A stretch of 64,000 bases of DNA from Bacteroidales bacterium (GCA_017480245.1 JAFVBA010000010.1:1-64000), one strand, 5' to 3'; positions 33,999 to 43,957 are shown, numbered from the stretch's first letter. Numbers and translations are program-made. Notes: generated from the sequence alone by a model not told the origin.

Positions 33999-35306
33999 TT
34001 ACTGTATTTTTTTACCGAAAAGTGTTGCGGAAGTGCAATTTTCAATCTTCACCTGAATATAACTTCCTTTCACATTATCCTCTTTATCGAAGATAACAAC
34101 CTTATTTTGAGACGTTCTGCCGAAATACTTTGTCTTATCCCTCTTGCTTTCTCCCTCCACAAGAACTTCAAATGTCTTTCCGATGTCTTTTTGATTGCTT
34201 TCCAAGGACAATTCCCGCTGAAGATCTATTATTTCCTGCAATCTGCGGACTTTTTCCGTCTCCTCAATATCGTCTGTAAATCTTTTGTGAGCCACAGTAC
34301 CCGGACGGTCGGAGTATTTGAACATATAAGCGGAATCATACCGTACCTTGCGGAAAATTTCCAACGTCTTGTTGTGGTCTTCCAACGTTTCGCCGCAAAA
34401 ACCAGCAATAACGTCAGTGCTTATTGCGCAGTCGGGAATTTTTTTTCTTATCAAATCAATTTTTTGTAAGTATTGCTCCGAAGTATATTTCCTGTTCATT
34501 TTTTCTAACATAACATCGCTGCCCGATTGTACAGGAAGATGAATGTATTTGCAGATATTAGGATAAGAAGCGATAGCATCAACCAATTCTTCGCTCAAAT
34601 CCTTTGGGTGTGAAGTGGCAAAGCGGGCTCTTAACAGCGGATTAATCTGTGCAACCCTTGTCAAAAGTTCGGCAAATCGCACTTCTTTTCCTTCTTCATT
34701 ATAAATATAAGAATTAACGTTCTGTCCGAGAAGGGTAATGTCCCTGTAACCTTCGTTAAATAACTTTTCAGCCTGAGCAATTACACTCTGAGGAGAACGG
34801 GAACGCTCCCTGCCGCGTGTGTATGGCACAACACAGTAAGTACAGAAGTTTTCGCAACCGCGCATTATGGAAATAAATGCAGAAATGCCGTCAGTATTCA
34901 ATTCAACGGGGATAATGTCTTCGTAAGTCTCCTCTTTTGAAAGTTCAACATCCATTCCGCCGCTTTGTGCAATCAATTCGTGAATACGTCTGTACGAATC
35001 AGGTCCGCAAACAATCTCAACCTTATCTTCATTAATCAAACTGTCTTTCAATCTCTCTGCCATACAACCGATAATTCCTACCTTAAGCAAAGGATTCTTC
35101 TTTTTAAGACTTTGTAAGTCATGGACACGGTTGTGAATACGCTTTTCGGCATTATCCCTCACCGCACAGGTATTTATAAGTATAACATCGGCATCGTCTT
35201 GCGAAGAAACAAGATTATAACCGTTGGATTGCAAAACTTTACCCACTATTCCGCTGTCCGCTTGGTTCATTTGACAGCCGTAAGTTTCAATATAAACGTT
35301 ATTCAT
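33999..35306 (-). CDS. miaB: tRNA-2-methylthio-N6-dimethylallyladenosine synthase
   Basis: Adds a methylthio group to i6A37 of tRNAs that read UNN codons. The 435 residues have the first cluster Cys residues in YGCQMN, NTCAVRD and IGCMAER, the radical SAM triad in RGCENFCTYCVVP, and a C-terminal TRAM domain (GKTFEVLVEGESKR). Length matches the family. It lies directly behind the HU-like gene (35307-35723) with no gap, and wza follows 58 bases after the stop. Confidence 0.96.
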   Translation of the reverse strand: MNNVYIETYGCQMNQADSGIVGKVLQSNGYNLVSSQDDADVILINTCAVRDNAEKRIHNRVHDLQSLKKKNPLLKVGIIGCMAERLKDSLINEDKVEIVCGPDSYRRIHELIAQSGGMDVELSKEETYEDIIPVELNTDGISAFISIMRGCENFCTYCVVPYTRGRERSRSPQSVIAQAEKLFNEGYRDITLLGQNVNSYIYNEEGKEVRFAELLTRVAQINPLLRARFATSHPKDLSEELVDAIASYPNICKYIHLPVQSGSDVMLEKMNRKYTSEQYLQKIDLIRKKIPDCAISTDVIAGFCGETLEDHNKTLEIFRKVRYDSAYMFKYSDRPGTVAHKRFTDDIEETEKVRRLQEIIDLQRELSLESNQKDIGKTFEVLVEGESKRDKTKYFGRTSQNKVVIFDKEDNVKGSYIQVKIENCTSATLFGKKIQ

Positions 35307-35723
35307 TTACTTTTCAATACCTTTAGAATACCAAATATCGCGGTCAATCAAGTCAAACTTAGTTTCATTCAAGTTATTCTTAAGTTCTTTGGACGGAAGG
35401 AAATTGCAAACTATCTTTTTAATCGTGTTAGGATGCACATCCTTAGGGTCATCTACCGTTTGAGCGTTCAAAGTAGGGTAGAAAATGCCCAAATCACCCA
35501 CTCTTACGGAATGACCTTGCGATAAAAGATTTTCAATCTGCCATGCAAGTTCGGCAACGGCAGCCTCAACATCGCTTTTAGACAAAGTGCAGTGTTTTTC
35601 CATCCTCTTGCACAAGTCTTTGTACTCAATCATTCCGGCATTGTACGCCTTAGCCATATATTTTTCTTCTTTGTTGCCTTGGTTATTGACCTTGCGTTTG
35701 TATTTTATGAAAGGAAATCCCAT
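35307..35723 (-). CDS. HU-like DNA-binding protein 4
   Basis: A 138-residue HU-like protein with a basic N-terminus (FIKYKRKVNN) and core motif SVRVGDLGIFYPTL ahead of the arm. The tail KKIVCNFLPSKELKNNL repeats the family pattern of the genes at 18916 and 20089. It stops one base before miaB begins, so both lie in one transcript. Copy D of the ACCGTC repeat lies just upstream. The long N-terminus sets it apart from the canonical HU at 46195. Confidence 0.78.
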   Translation of the reverse strand: MGFPFIKYKRKVNNQGNKEEKYMAKAYNAGMIEYKDLCKRMEKHCTLSKSDVEAAVAELAWQIENLLSQGHSVRVGDLGIFYPTLNAQTVDDPKDVHPNTIKKIVCNFLPSKELKNNLNETKFDLIDRDIWYSKGIEK

Positions 35724-35830
35724 AATTGTAATTATTTTAATGTTGTTTTACTTATTATTTTTCAAATTCCAGTATTAATTATCCTCTTATTACAAGTCTT
35801 TATTTCAAATATTTAAAAGAATTTTTCAAT

Positions 35831-35985
35831 GTGTGATAAAATTTTTGCAAAGTTACGAATAAATTTTGTAATCACGCAAATAAATTTTGTTTAAACCGTC
35901 CGAAACATAATTTCAGACCGTCCAAAATAGTGTTTTGAACCGTCTGAAATATCATTTTGGACGGTCTTGACAAAAATGTTTCTTG
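35831..35985. repeat. ACCGTC-family nested palindrome, copy D
   Basis: Core at 35884-35975 with units ACCGTC, ACCGTC, ACCGTC, GACGGTC and a looser inner pair. AT-rich flanks with GATAAAATTTTTGCAAA and ATTGCAAAAATAAAATG pair in part. It lies between the HU-like gene and sir2, both on the minus strand. Confidence 0.8.
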
Positions 35986-36003
35986 ATATTGCAAAAATAA
36001 AAT

Positions 36004-36050
36004 GAGTGATTACAAAATTTTTACCGCTTATTGCAAAATTGTAATCACTC
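36004..36050 (-). terminator. Hairpin after sir2, terminator
   Basis: GAGTGATTACAA (36004-36015) pairs exactly with TTGTAATCACTC (36039-36050), directly after the sir2 stop on the minus strand and against the ACCGTC element. Confidence 0.65.
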
Positions 36051-36105
36051 TTGAAACCTATGATTTACCTTATTATAAAGGTAAGAAAGGAATTTAAATT
36101 ATTTT

Positions 36106-36798
36106 TTATTGATTTTGCGCTAATATTTCATCAACTACTTGTTTTACGCCGACACTTGCTTTTTCCTGAATGAATGTTATTCCGCTTAAATCGGCATCGG
36201 GACGTTTTGGATCCACAAGATATTTTTTGCAGTTCTTAGGTGCGTAGTGCATTAAGCCAGCAGCGGGATACACAACCAAGGAAGTACCGATGATAATCAA
36301 GATGTCGGCTTTCTGAACCTCCGCAATAGCGGGTTCAAGCATAGGAACAGCCTCTCCGAACCACACAATAAAAGGACGGAGCATATCTCCGTTTTTATCA
36401 ACGTCCATCGGAGTAATATCATGATAGCCTATATCGTAAATTTCCGTAGTATCGCTGACGCTGCATGCCTTTGTAAGTTCGCCGTGCAAGTGAATTATTT
36501 TTTTACTTCCTGCTTTCTCGTGAAGGTTATCAACATTCTGTGTTATGACAACTACATTGAATTTATCCTCAAGGCGAACCAATTGTTTATGTCCCTCATT
36601 CGGCTCGGTCGTTGTCAGTTGTCGGCGGCGTGCATTGTAGAATTTTGTTACCAATTCCGAATCTTTTTCAAACGAATCGTAATTTGCAACGTCTTCTATG
36701 CGGTAATTTTCCCACAAACCGTCAGAATCTCGGAATGTTTTAATACCGCTTTCGGCTGAAATGCCCGCTCCCGTCAATACTACTACATTCTTTTTCAT
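36106..36798 (-). CDS. cobB: NAD-dependent protein deacylase, Sir2 class
   Basis: Removes acyl groups from lysines with NAD. The 230 residues include GAGISAESGIKTFRD (10-24), the acyl-pocket pair Y54 and R57 (FYNARRR) typical of class III desuccinylases, TQNVDNLHEKAG and the catalytic H105 in IIHLHGE. The usual four zinc Cys are not seen. Only C112 is present, a state known for several Bacteroidota members. It is two bases from the DUF2520 gene, so the two are in one transcript. Confidence 0.93.
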   Translation of the reverse strand: MKKNVVVLTGAGISAESGIKTFRDSDGLWENYRIEDVANYDSFEKDSELVTKFYNARRRQLTTTEPNEGHKQLVRLEDKFNVVVITQNVDNLHEKAGSKKIIHLHGELTKACSVSDTTEIYDIGYHDITPMDVDKNGDMLRPFIVWFGEAVPMLEPAIAEVQKADILIIIGTSLVVYPAAGLMHYAPKNCKKYLVDPKRPDADLSGITFIQEKASVGVKQVVDEILAQNQ

Positions 36799-36799
36799 T

Positions 36800-37537
36800 T
36801 TATTTTGATTGTTTTATTATGCTTTCGCTTATTATATCATAGATTTGCCTTTCCGTTTCGCTAAGGCGTGATTTGTGTTGCTCCATTATGGAAGTTTCCC
36901 TGCGGAATGCAGGTCCTGTCTGAATATCAAAAGGATTATTTTGTTTAACTGCCTGAATTGTTCTATCCATCAAAGGAAACAAAATACTAAATGGCACATT
37001 TTCTTTATCCAATATACTTTTTGCTATTCCGAAAAGATGATTTGGAAAATTGTTTGCAAATACCGCCGCAAGATGAAGCGTTTTGCGTTGGTTATCATCC
37101 AAATTGTAATGAATATCTGACAGTTTCTTTGCAAGGTTTTCCAATCTTACTTCACTTTCTTCATTATTTGCCCAAGTGCAAAGGGGACCTGAGGAAAATT
37201 TTACCGCAATTCCTTTCTTCAAAGTCTGCAAAGGGTAAAACGAACCGTAATTTCCGCTTACTTTTTTCAGACAACTCGTTGCCACAAATCCGCTTGTATG
37301 GACTAAGATTTGATTTTGGATTTTTGACATTGGATATTGGATTTGCAGTTTGTTACAAACTTGCTCTATTGCTTCATCTTTGACGGCTATAATGATTAAA
37401 TCCGATTGCAAATCCTCACTTTGAAACGGCAAACGGGAAGAAATCATCTTCGTTTTCACGCCTTTTTCATTCATTATATTATAATAATGAGTTGCAACGT
37501 TGCCTTGTCCGATTATTGTTACACTTTGGATTTCCAT
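36800..37537 (-). CDS. DUF2520 family Rossmann protein
   Basis: A 245-residue NAD(P)-binding protein. The N-terminus VTIIGQGNVATHYYN is a Rossmann motif and VHTSGFVATSCL and LHLAAVFANNFPNHL are family landmarks of DUF2520 / ProC-like reductases. Its substrate is not known. It precedes sir2 in the same direction and is separated from gltX by a terminator. Confidence 0.85.
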   Translation of the reverse strand: MEIQSVTIIGQGNVATHYYNIMNEKGVKTKMISSRLPFQSEDLQSDLIIIAVKDEAIEQVCNKLQIQYPMSKIQNQILVHTSGFVATSCLKKVSGNYGSFYPLQTLKKGIAVKFSSGPLCTWANNEESEVRLENLAKKLSDIHYNLDDNQRKTLHLAAVFANNFPNHLFGIAKSILDKENVPFSILFPLMDRTIQAVKQNNPFDIQTGPAFRRETSIMEQHKSRLSETERQIYDIISESIIKQSK

Positions 37538-37552
37538 AAACAGATAAAAATA

Positions 37553-37594
37553 AAGAGTATTGACATTGCAGTATAATGTTTTGCCAATACTCTT
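37553..37594 (-). terminator. Terminator of gltX
   Basis: AAGAGTATTG (37553-37562) pairs exactly with CAATACTCTT (37585-37594). On the minus strand a T run follows. It sits nine bases after the gltX stop. Confidence 0.75.
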
Positions 37595-37602
37595 CGTGTT
37601 TA

Positions 37603-39132
37603 TTACAGATTAATCTTTTCTATTGCGGTGTCCAAACGGTAAAGTATCTCTTCTTTACCCAAGACTTTCATTATATCCAACATATTAGGTCCTTTGGTGT
37701 CGCCGACAACGGAAAGACGAAGACAATTCATAATCTGACCCATATTAAGTTCGTTTTTCTGGATGTAATCCATCAAAAAATCTTCTGCTTTCTGAGCCCA
37801 ATCGTTATCTTCTATGTTATGCAAATGCTCAGATATGGTTTTCATAACTGCAGATGTGCCTTCTTTCCAACGTTTCTTCAATGCTTTTTCTGCATATTCG
37901 GTAGGGCGGACAAAGAAATAGTCGCTGTTTTGCCAAAGTTCCTTAGCAAAAGAACATCTTTCCTTAATAAGAGAAACAATTTGCTTAACGATGTCGTAAG
38001 AAGCGGAAATACCTTTTTGTTTCAACTCCTCAAAGTAGTCTTTTGCTAAAACATCGTCATCAACTTGCTGAAGATACTGATGATTGAACCATTTGGCTTT
38101 CTCCATATCGAATTTAGCACCGTGTTTTGAGATTCTCTCAATTGAAAATTTCTTTATGAGTTCATCAAGTGAGAAAATTTCTTGCTCAGTTCCGTCATTC
38201 CAACCCAAAAGTGCCAACATATTGACAACAGCCTGCGGTAAATATCCGCTTTCTCTGTAACCAGAAGAAATTTCTTTTGATTTCGGGTCGTGCCATTCCA
38301 ACGGGAATACTGGGAATCCTAATCTGTCGCCGTCGCGTTTTGATAATTTGCCCTTGCCGTCAGGTTTCAATAACAAAGGTAGGTGAGCGAACTGAGGCAT
38401 ATCACTTTCCCAACCGAAAGCACGGTACAAAGAAACATGCAACGGGCAACTCGGCAACCACTCTTCACCTCTTATCACGTGAGATATTCGCATTAGGTGG
38501 TCATCTACTATATTTGCCAAATGATATGTAGGCATTCCGTCGCTCTTGTAAAGAACTTTGTCGTCCAAAAGTGAAGACTCCATTTTGATATGACCTCTTA
38601 TCAAATCGTCAAACTCAATTGTTTCGCCCTCTTCAAACTTAAAACGTATAACATAAGGAGTACCCGAATCCAATAGTTGTTTTACTTCATCTTCCGGCAA
38701 TGACAATGAATTGCGGAGCGACATTCTTGTCTTGCAATCATATTGGAACGTACTCTTGTTTGATTCTGCTTCGCTGCGTTTTGCATTCAACTCCTCGGCA
38801 GTGTCAAAAGCGTAGTAAGCCTTACCTTTATTAACCAATTCCATAGCATAGTCTTTGTACATTGGCTTACGCTCGGATTGTTTGTAAGGACCGTAATCGC
38901 CTCCTATGCCGACGCCTTCGTCAAATTGCAATCCCAACCATTTGAATGACTCAATAATATATTCTTCCGCACCCTCAACAAAACGCGTTTGGTCGGTGTC
39001 TTCTATTCTTAGCAAGAAATCACCGCCGTTTTGCTTTGCAAATAAATAATTGTATAACGCAGTTCTCACTCCTCCGATATGCAAAGGACCCGTTGGTGAG
39101 GGAGCAAATCTAACTCTTACCTTATTTTCCAT
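37603..39132 (-). CDS. gltX: Glutamyl-tRNA synthetase
   Basis: Charges tRNA-Glu. The 509 residues hold the class I HIGH motif as [11 protein letters not shown] (10-20), the KMSKS motif as GKLSKRDG, and the usual C-terminal helical anticodon-binding region. Length and order are standard. It is a single-gene unit: palindromic repeat and TPR lipoprotein upstream, terminator downstream. Confidence 0.97.
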   Translation of the reverse strand: MENKVRVRFAPSPTGPLHIGGVRTALYNYLFAKQNGGDFLLRIEDTDQTRFVEGAEEYIIESFKWLGLQFDEGVGIGGDYGPYKQSERKPMYKDYAMELVNKGKAYYAFDTAEELNAKRSEAESNKSTFQYDCKTRMSLRNSLSLPEDEVKQLLDSGTPYVIRFKFEEGETIEFDDLIRGHIKMESSLLDDKVLYKSDGMPTYHLANIVDDHLMRISHVIRGEEWLPSCPLHVSLYRAFGWESDMPQFAHLPLLLKPDGKGKLSKRDGDRLGFPVFPLEWHDPKSKEISSGYRESGYLPQAVVNMLALLGWNDGTEQEIFSLDELIKKFSIERISKHGAKFDMEKAKWFNHQYLQQVDDDVLAKDYFEELKQKGISASYDIVKQIVSLIKERCSFAKELWQNSDYFFVRPTEYAEKALKKRWKEGTSAVMKTISEHLHNIEDNDWAQKAEDFLMDYIQKNELNMGQIMNCLRLSVVGDTKGPNMLDIMKVLGKEEILYRLDTAIEKINL

Positions 39133-39272
39133 AAATGATATTATATATTCCGTTATTAATAATTCATTATTTCAAACTGCAAAAATACAAAAATAAAATG
39201 ACGTTTCAAAGAATTATTTTTTAAAAAGTACGGTTTGTTTCCATAATTTGTGATACGTTATTGAATAATGAT

Positions 39273-39360
39273 AAAAATAAAGTGGCGTTTCACGAAATCC
39301 TTTTCAGAAAACATTTTACTCTTTTCAGAAAAGAATTTACTGAAACGCCACTTTATTTTT
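39273..39360. repeat. AATAAAGTG hairpin repeat, copy 1 (family 2)
   Basis: Arms of 20 bases (39273-39292 and 39341-39360) are exact complements: AAATAAAGTGGCGTTTCA against TGAAACGCCACTTTATTT plus two flanking pairs. The loop repeats CTTTTCAGAAAA twice and is nearly the same in copies 2 and 3. It stands after the TPR lipoprotein gene on the minus strand and may serve as its terminator. Confidence 0.88.
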
Positions 39361-39384
39361 ACAGATTGCTACTGTATTGTATTA

Positions 39385-41217
39385 TTAGTTGTTTATGATG
39401 TTTTGGAATTCAATTTGAGATTGGTAACGTTTGAATTCAACATCGTTTTTAGCCTGATATTTGTAAGCAGGTTCCATCTCACAAGCCGCTTTCAAGTTTT
39501 TAATCAAACCTGGTACGTCATCCAAACGTGCATAACATACTGCGCGTAAGTAATTAACCTCAGAGGTTTGATCAACACAGCAATCCAAAGTACGTATTGC
39601 GTTACCGGTGTTACCTGTCAATAACTGAATCAAAGCAAGATTGTATGTGCATTTTCTGTCTTGCAATTGCTCTGCTGCAGCTTCGTAATCACCTTGTTTA
39701 ATTGAAACGATAGCCGAATTAGCAGTAGCCTGCTCGCTTCCGTGCTGCTTAGCAAGTTCAATATATCTTGCAGCAGCGTCGTTATCACGCAATGCAAGTT
39801 GCAACAATGCCAAGTTATTTTCTATTTGTCCGTTTTCAGGAGAAAGTTTGTAAGCAGTTTCCAAATACATTTTGGCATCGTCAAATTGATTTAAGTACAA
39901 AGCGGTTGCTCCTGCGTTGTTCCAACCTTCCCATTGAGAAGGAAAACGCTCTGTTACGGCTTGGTATATCTGAAGTTTCACTGCGTAGTTGTGAGATAAG
40001 GAGGCAGCGTACATTAATTCGTCATAAGTCAAATTATCAGGGTTAGTCAAAGCCATTTTTGCCAATTCCTGGTCTGTTTTCTGAACGCCCGTAAAATTAA
40101 ATGCTATTTCACCACGACGAAGTGTAGGAAGGATGTCTTCTTCTATCTGACGGAACACGACAGACATATTTCTAATTTCTTGTTCTCTTCTAACCTTGTC
40201 AGGTTGAGACTTAACAACATTGATAACCGTGTTTTTCTCTTGCAGAGATGAACCCTCAACTAATTTAAGGAAGTTATCCCAGTCTTCTCCTCGTGCATTG
40301 GTAGTAATAACAACGTCTTTTTTGATATCTTCTACATATTTATTAACGTCAGAAGACTTGATATTTTCGGCTTTTGCTCTTTCCTGCAACGCTTCTGTAA
40401 GCATATCATCAACAAGTTTCACCGTAGTTTCCGCTCTCTTTTTGGAAAGTCCGATATTGTAGGATTCCTCACCTTCAGGAGACGCCCAAGCATTTACATA
40501 TATCTGACGCGGAACTTGATTATTGACAATATAAGATTTCATATTGTTAATACTTCGCTTAGCTTCCATCTTCTTGTTCAAAGCATTGTTCCAATTCAAG
40601 TCAGACATATTAACGGTGAAGTAAATGTCGGCTTTCATCAACTCATCTGCCGCAATGGTGTAATTAGCAGTTGCCATGGACATATCTCCTTTGATATCCA
40701 CGCGGTTGGAAGTGGAGTTAATGCCCTGAGCAATCTTAACGTTACCCAATTCAATAGCCTGAGTGTTTTCCAATGCCTCGCTGCGGGTTGCGTTAGCCTC
40801 ATTAACGTTTTTAGATTTGTAAGCAACAGGATTAAGTGTCAATACTGCGCTTTCCATTCCGGGTCTGTAAGCAACGGTATCGCGGTACATAAATCTGCCG
40901 CCTGATTTCTTTTCGATAGTTTTGCCGTTACCATCAACCTTTTGTCCTTTCAAATTCATAGGAGACAAGATAACTTCGCCCGTTTCCCAAGTCAAAACAG
41001 GTTGTAGGTACATTACTGCATCCTTTTTGAAATAATTTTGAGGTATGTTACCGTTAATGGTAACAATTACCTTATCGCCCGTAGTTTCCATCGGATTAGG
41101 GGAGATTTGATAGCGGACGGTGTTATGCTTTTTCTGCATTGATTTAAGCGAAGAGGAACAAGAGGAAAATCCTAAGACTGCCCCTGCCAACAATACGCCT
41201 ACAAGTAATCTTTTCAT
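39385..41217 (-). CDS. TPR lipoprotein with OmpA-like segment
   Basis: A 610-residue lipoprotein with signal GVLLAGAVLGFSSCSSSLK (Cys near residue 20). The middle contains IYVNAWASPEGEESYNIGLS, recalling the OmpA peptidoglycan-binding fold (around residues 245-290). The C-terminal third has TPR helices (YAVKLQIYQAVTERFPS and YLETAYKLSPENGQIENN). It likely links the outer membrane and cell wall. Similar Bacteroidota lipoproteins stand beside OmpA genes, but here it is alone between gltX and wecB. Confidence 0.75.
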   Translation of the reverse strand: MKRLLVGVLLAGAVLGFSSCSSSLKSMQKKHNTVRYQISPNPMETTGDKVIVTINGNIPQNYFKKDAVMYLQPVLTWETGEVILSPMNLKGQKVDGNGKTIEKKSGGRFMYRDTVAYRPGMESAVLTLNPVAYKSKNVNEANATRSEALENTQAIELGNVKIAQGINSTSNRVDIKGDMSMATANYTIAADELMKADIYFTVNMSDLNWNNALNKKMEAKRSINNMKSYIVNNQVPRQIYVNAWASPEGEESYNIGLSKKRAETTVKLVDDMLTEALQERAKAENIKSSDVNKYVEDIKKDVVITTNARGEDWDNFLKLVEGSSLQEKNTVINVVKSQPDKVRREQEIRNMSVVFRQIEEDILPTLRRGEIAFNFTGVQKTDQELAKMALTNPDNLTYDELMYAASLSHNYAVKLQIYQAVTERFPSQWEGWNNAGATALYLNQFDDAKMYLETAYKLSPENGQIENNLALLQLALRDNDAAARYIELAKQHGSEQATANSAIVSIKQGDYEAAAEQLQDRKCTYNLALIQLLTGNTGNAIRTLDCCVDQTSEVNYLRAVCYARLDDVPGLIKNLKAACEMEPAYKYQAKNDVEFKRYQSQIEFQNIINN

Positions 41218-41417
41218 TTCAATTATATTTTTTATTATTCTACTTAATTACATTCTTTTGTCAAATAATCGGCAAAATTACAATAAAAATTTAAATAAAG
41301 TGCAGTTTGAAAAAATTATTACATTGTTTTGAAAAAATTTTATTAGGATTTTTGAAAATAAGATACCATGATAAATCCTCCGAATTAGATTTTGAAAAAC
41401 GAAGAAAACGACTTGTC

Positions 41418-41545
41418 AAAATAAAGTGGTGCGAGCCGCACAGGCAATAAAAATTAATCAAAATAAAGTGCCGAATCACTAAATTCTTTTCAGAAAACAT
41501 TTCACTCTTTTCAAAAAAGAATTTACTGATTCGGCACTTTATTTC
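41418..41545. repeat. AATAAAGTG hairpin repeat, copy 2, with one GTGGTGCGAGCC unit
   Basis: 41460-41545 is the stem-loop: left arm AAATAAAGTGCCGAATCA, right arm TGATTCGGCACTTTATTT, again fully paired though the stem differs from copy 1. One extra unit at 41418-41459 starts AAAATAAAGTGGTGCGAGCC and ends ATTAATC. It contains a GTGCG/CGCAC mini-hairpin. The rest of the gap 41218-41417 also has a faint GTGCAGTTTGA relative at 41298. Confidence 0.85.
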
Positions 41546-41575
41546 AGTGTTTGTATATATTGGAATATCAGATTG

Positions 41576-42727
41576 TTAAGATAATGTATCTAAAATTGTT
41601 TTGCAGATAAATTCTGCTGCTTTGCCGTCTCCGAAAAGCGAGTTTTTCTTACTGTTTTCCTTAATAGTTTGCCGCATTTGCGTTTCAGACAACGTCTTAT
41701 ATGCATTGATTATTTTTTCTTTGTCGGTGTCCGCAATTATTGCCGCTTTTGTTTCAACTATTTCCACCCATTCGGTTTGAGGACGCAGAATTATGCAAGG
41801 TTTTCCCAAAAAATACGCTTCTTTCTGTACTCCTCCCGAATCCGTTATGACTAACGACGATTCGGATTCCAAATATATCATCTCCAGATAGCCCACAGGG
41901 TCAATTATTTCAATGTTTTTGTTTGATCCTACCGCACTTAACAAATCCGAAGAGAGCATTTGAGGTATCATTTTCTTAGTTCTCGGATGTAACGGCAGGA
42001 TTATTCTTTGATTTTCCGCAATTTCAAGTAGCGAAATGAATATATCGGAAAGTTTTTCTTTGTTATCGGTATTTGTATTGCGGTGAATGGTGCATAAAAT
42101 AAAGTTGTTGCCGAAGCGTTTGTGGTATTCATTATTATTAATTGCGATATCACGGAAATAAACAGTGTTATCCAACATAATATCTCCGCAATGATAGATA
42201 TTAGGTGTGTTAAAATTCGGGTGAGACTGGATTTCAGCAGAAAAACCTTCCTTTAAAAGATTGTTATAACCTGCTTTTGTCGGAGTGAAAAGCAATGTTG
42301 AAACGTTATCTGCAAGTATTCTGTTGATTTCTTCGGGCATTGTCTTGTCAAAAGAACGTAATCCTGCTTCAATATGAATAATGGGAACTTGGATTTTGGA
42401 TGCCGCAACGGCAGCAGCAAGAGTTGAATTGGTATCTCCGTAAGTAACTACTCCGTCAGGGCTTTCCTTTAAAATAATTTGTTCCAAACCTTCAATCATT
42501 TTCGCAGTCTGCGTCCCGTGAGAGCCACTGCCTATATTAAGATTGTATTTAGGTTCGGGAATTTGCAATTGCGAAAAAAAGACTTCGCTCATCATCTCGT
42601 CGTAATGTTGGCCTGTATGAACGATAACCTCTTCTATTTTATCATTGTAATGATTCTTTATTGCGCGGGACAGAGCCGACGCCTTAATTATCTGCGGCCT
42701 TGCTCCGATGACGGTCAGTATTTTCAT
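41576..42727 (-). CDS. wecB: UDP-N-acetylglucosamine 2-epimerase (non-hydrolysing)
   Basis: Interconverts UDP-GlcNAc and UDP-ManNAc, supplying N-acetylmannosamine for surface glycans. The 383 residues have the family start LTVIGARPQIIKASAL, QHYDEMMSE, THIEAGLRSF-like HIEAGLRSF, and the late ITDSGGVQKEA with E and substrate contacts typical of WecB/MnaA. Its start overlaps the stop of the GT4 gene by four bases. It is the last gene of the mreC-mreD-GT4-wecB operon. The dehydrogenase at 6870 could act next to give ManNAcA, but it resembles TviB more than WecC. Confidence 0.95.
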   Translation of the reverse strand: MKILTVIGARPQIIKASALSRAIKNHYNDKIEEVIVHTGQHYDEMMSEVFFSQLQIPEPKYNLNIGSGSHGTQTAKMIEGLEQIILKESPDGVVTYGDTNSTLAAAVAASKIQVPIIHIEAGLRSFDKTMPEEINRILADNVSTLLFTPTKAGYNNLLKEGFSAEIQSHPNFNTPNIYHCGDIMLDNTVYFRDIAINNNEYHKRFGNNFILCTIHRNTNTDNKEKLSDIFISLLEIAENQRIILPLHPRTKKMIPQMLSSDLLSAVGSNKNIEIIDPVGYLEMIYLESESSLVITDSGGVQKEAYFLGKPCIILRPQTEWVEIVETKAAIIADTDKEKIINAYKTLSETQMRQTIKENSKKNSLFGDGKAAEFICKTILDTLS

Positions 42728-43947
42728 AATTTCTTCAATTCATTGTAAAATTCTTCGGCAATAATATCACGGTTAAAGTTCTTGGCGGCATAATTCAACC
42801 CGTTTTCGCCCATTTGTGCGGCTTCATCAGGATGGGAATAGATATACATAATTTTATCTGCCAAATCCTTTTCGTTTTCTGGCTCAAAACTTAATCCGCA
42901 TTTGCCTTCGTCAATAAATAATTCCTTTGCTTCGCCTTCCAATCCCAAGATAATAGGTTTTTTTAAGGCAAGGTTTTCAAATATTTTGGAAGGAATGGCT
43001 CCTTTGAACAAATCCAAACGCTTTAAAGGAACAATAGTAGCGTTTGTTTCGGTAATTATTGCCTGCATTTGTGATTTCGGTACGGCGTCATAGAAAAATA
43101 CATTGTTTAATTGCAATTCCTCTTTCATTTTAAGCAATCTCTCTTTCTCAGGACCGTTACCCAACAAAACGAATTTGATATTCTCTTTTTCTTGAAGGAT
43201 ATTTGCTGCCTTGAGAATAACATCCAACCCTTGCGCATAACCTATTATTCCGCCGTAAAACAAAATAAAATCTTCCGAAGCAAAGCCTTTGTCTTGTCTA
43301 AAGTGTTTTTCGGTTTGTTTATTGACGTCATAAAATTTTATATCCACTCCGTTTTTCAACCAATAGACATTTTTATTCGGAAATCTGCCTTTAATGTTTT
43401 TGCAAATGCCTTGTGTCTGTCCTGAAATCAAAGATGCTTTTTTGTAACAGAACTCTTCTAATTTTGTGGCGAGATTTAAAATTGTTTTATTGTGAATTAT
43501 ATCTAATTTCTCCGCACTTTCAGGCCACAAATCCGAAACATTGAATACCATCTTTGCCTTTTTGGCTTTGCTTAACAGATATGCAGTAATTCCTAAGAAC
43601 AGCGGCGGCGATTCTACGAGCAGAACGTCTTTTTTCTCAAGTTTTCTAAGTCCGAAAAACAAAGAAGAAAACACAAAAGAGAAGTAATTTAACAATCTTT
43701 TGATTATTGATTTATCTTTTGAGACGTATATCCACGTTCGTTTTACTTTTAAACCGTTCAAATTCTCCTCGCAATATTTTTTCCCTTTATATTGAGGGTG
43801 TATTTCCATTTGAGGATAATTTGGCATCGCAGTTAAGATTTCCGTATCAATGCCTTTGTCTTTCAATCTCAATGCTAATTCGTACAAACGGTTTTGCGGA
43901 GCGCCTACCTCGGGAGGAAAATATTGTGTAAGTATAAGTAATTTCAT
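42724..43947 (-). CDS. Glycosyltransferase family 4
   Basis: A 407-residue GT-B enzyme. The start LILTQYFPPEVGAPQNRLYELA is typical of WbuB/WcaI-like GT4 proteins. The C-terminal half shows NGVDIKFY, LFYGGIIGYAQGLDVIL and the donor site region KIFENLALKKPIILG with its Glu. It is coupled to wecB by a four-base overlap, so it probably uses a HexNAc donor. It lies 10 bases behind mreD. Confidence 0.9.
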   Translation of the reverse strand: MKLLILTQYFPPEVGAPQNRLYELALRLKDKGIDTEILTAMPNYPQMEIHPQYKGKKYCEENLNGLKVKRTWIYVSKDKSIIKRLLNYFSFVFSSLFFGLRKLEKKDVLLVESPPLFLGITAYLLSKAKKAKMVFNVSDLWPESAEKLDIIHNKTILNLATKLEEFCYKKASLISGQTQGICKNIKGRFPNKNVYWLKNGVDIKFYDVNKQTEKHFRQDKGFASEDFILFYGGIIGYAQGLDVILKAANILQEKENIKFVLLGNGPEKERLLKMKEELQLNNVFFYDAVPKSQMQAIITETNATIVPLKRLDLFKGAIPSKIFENLALKKPIILGLEGEAKELFIDEGKCGLSFEPENEKDLADKIMYIYSHPDEAAQMGENGLNYAAKNFNRDIIAEEFYNELKKL

Positions 43948-43957
43948 TATCTTCTAT

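Noticed and set aside
8841-36050. ACCGTC units as a CRISPR or tandem array
   Set aside because: Only four units per place, in opposed orientation, with no spacers of equal length and no cas genes.
39268-39549. Open frames running through the AATAAAGTG hairpins (39268-39549 +, 41291-41500 -, 56820-57011 -)
   Set aside because: They encode the repeat itself. The similar peptides come from similar DNA, with no start signals or family match.
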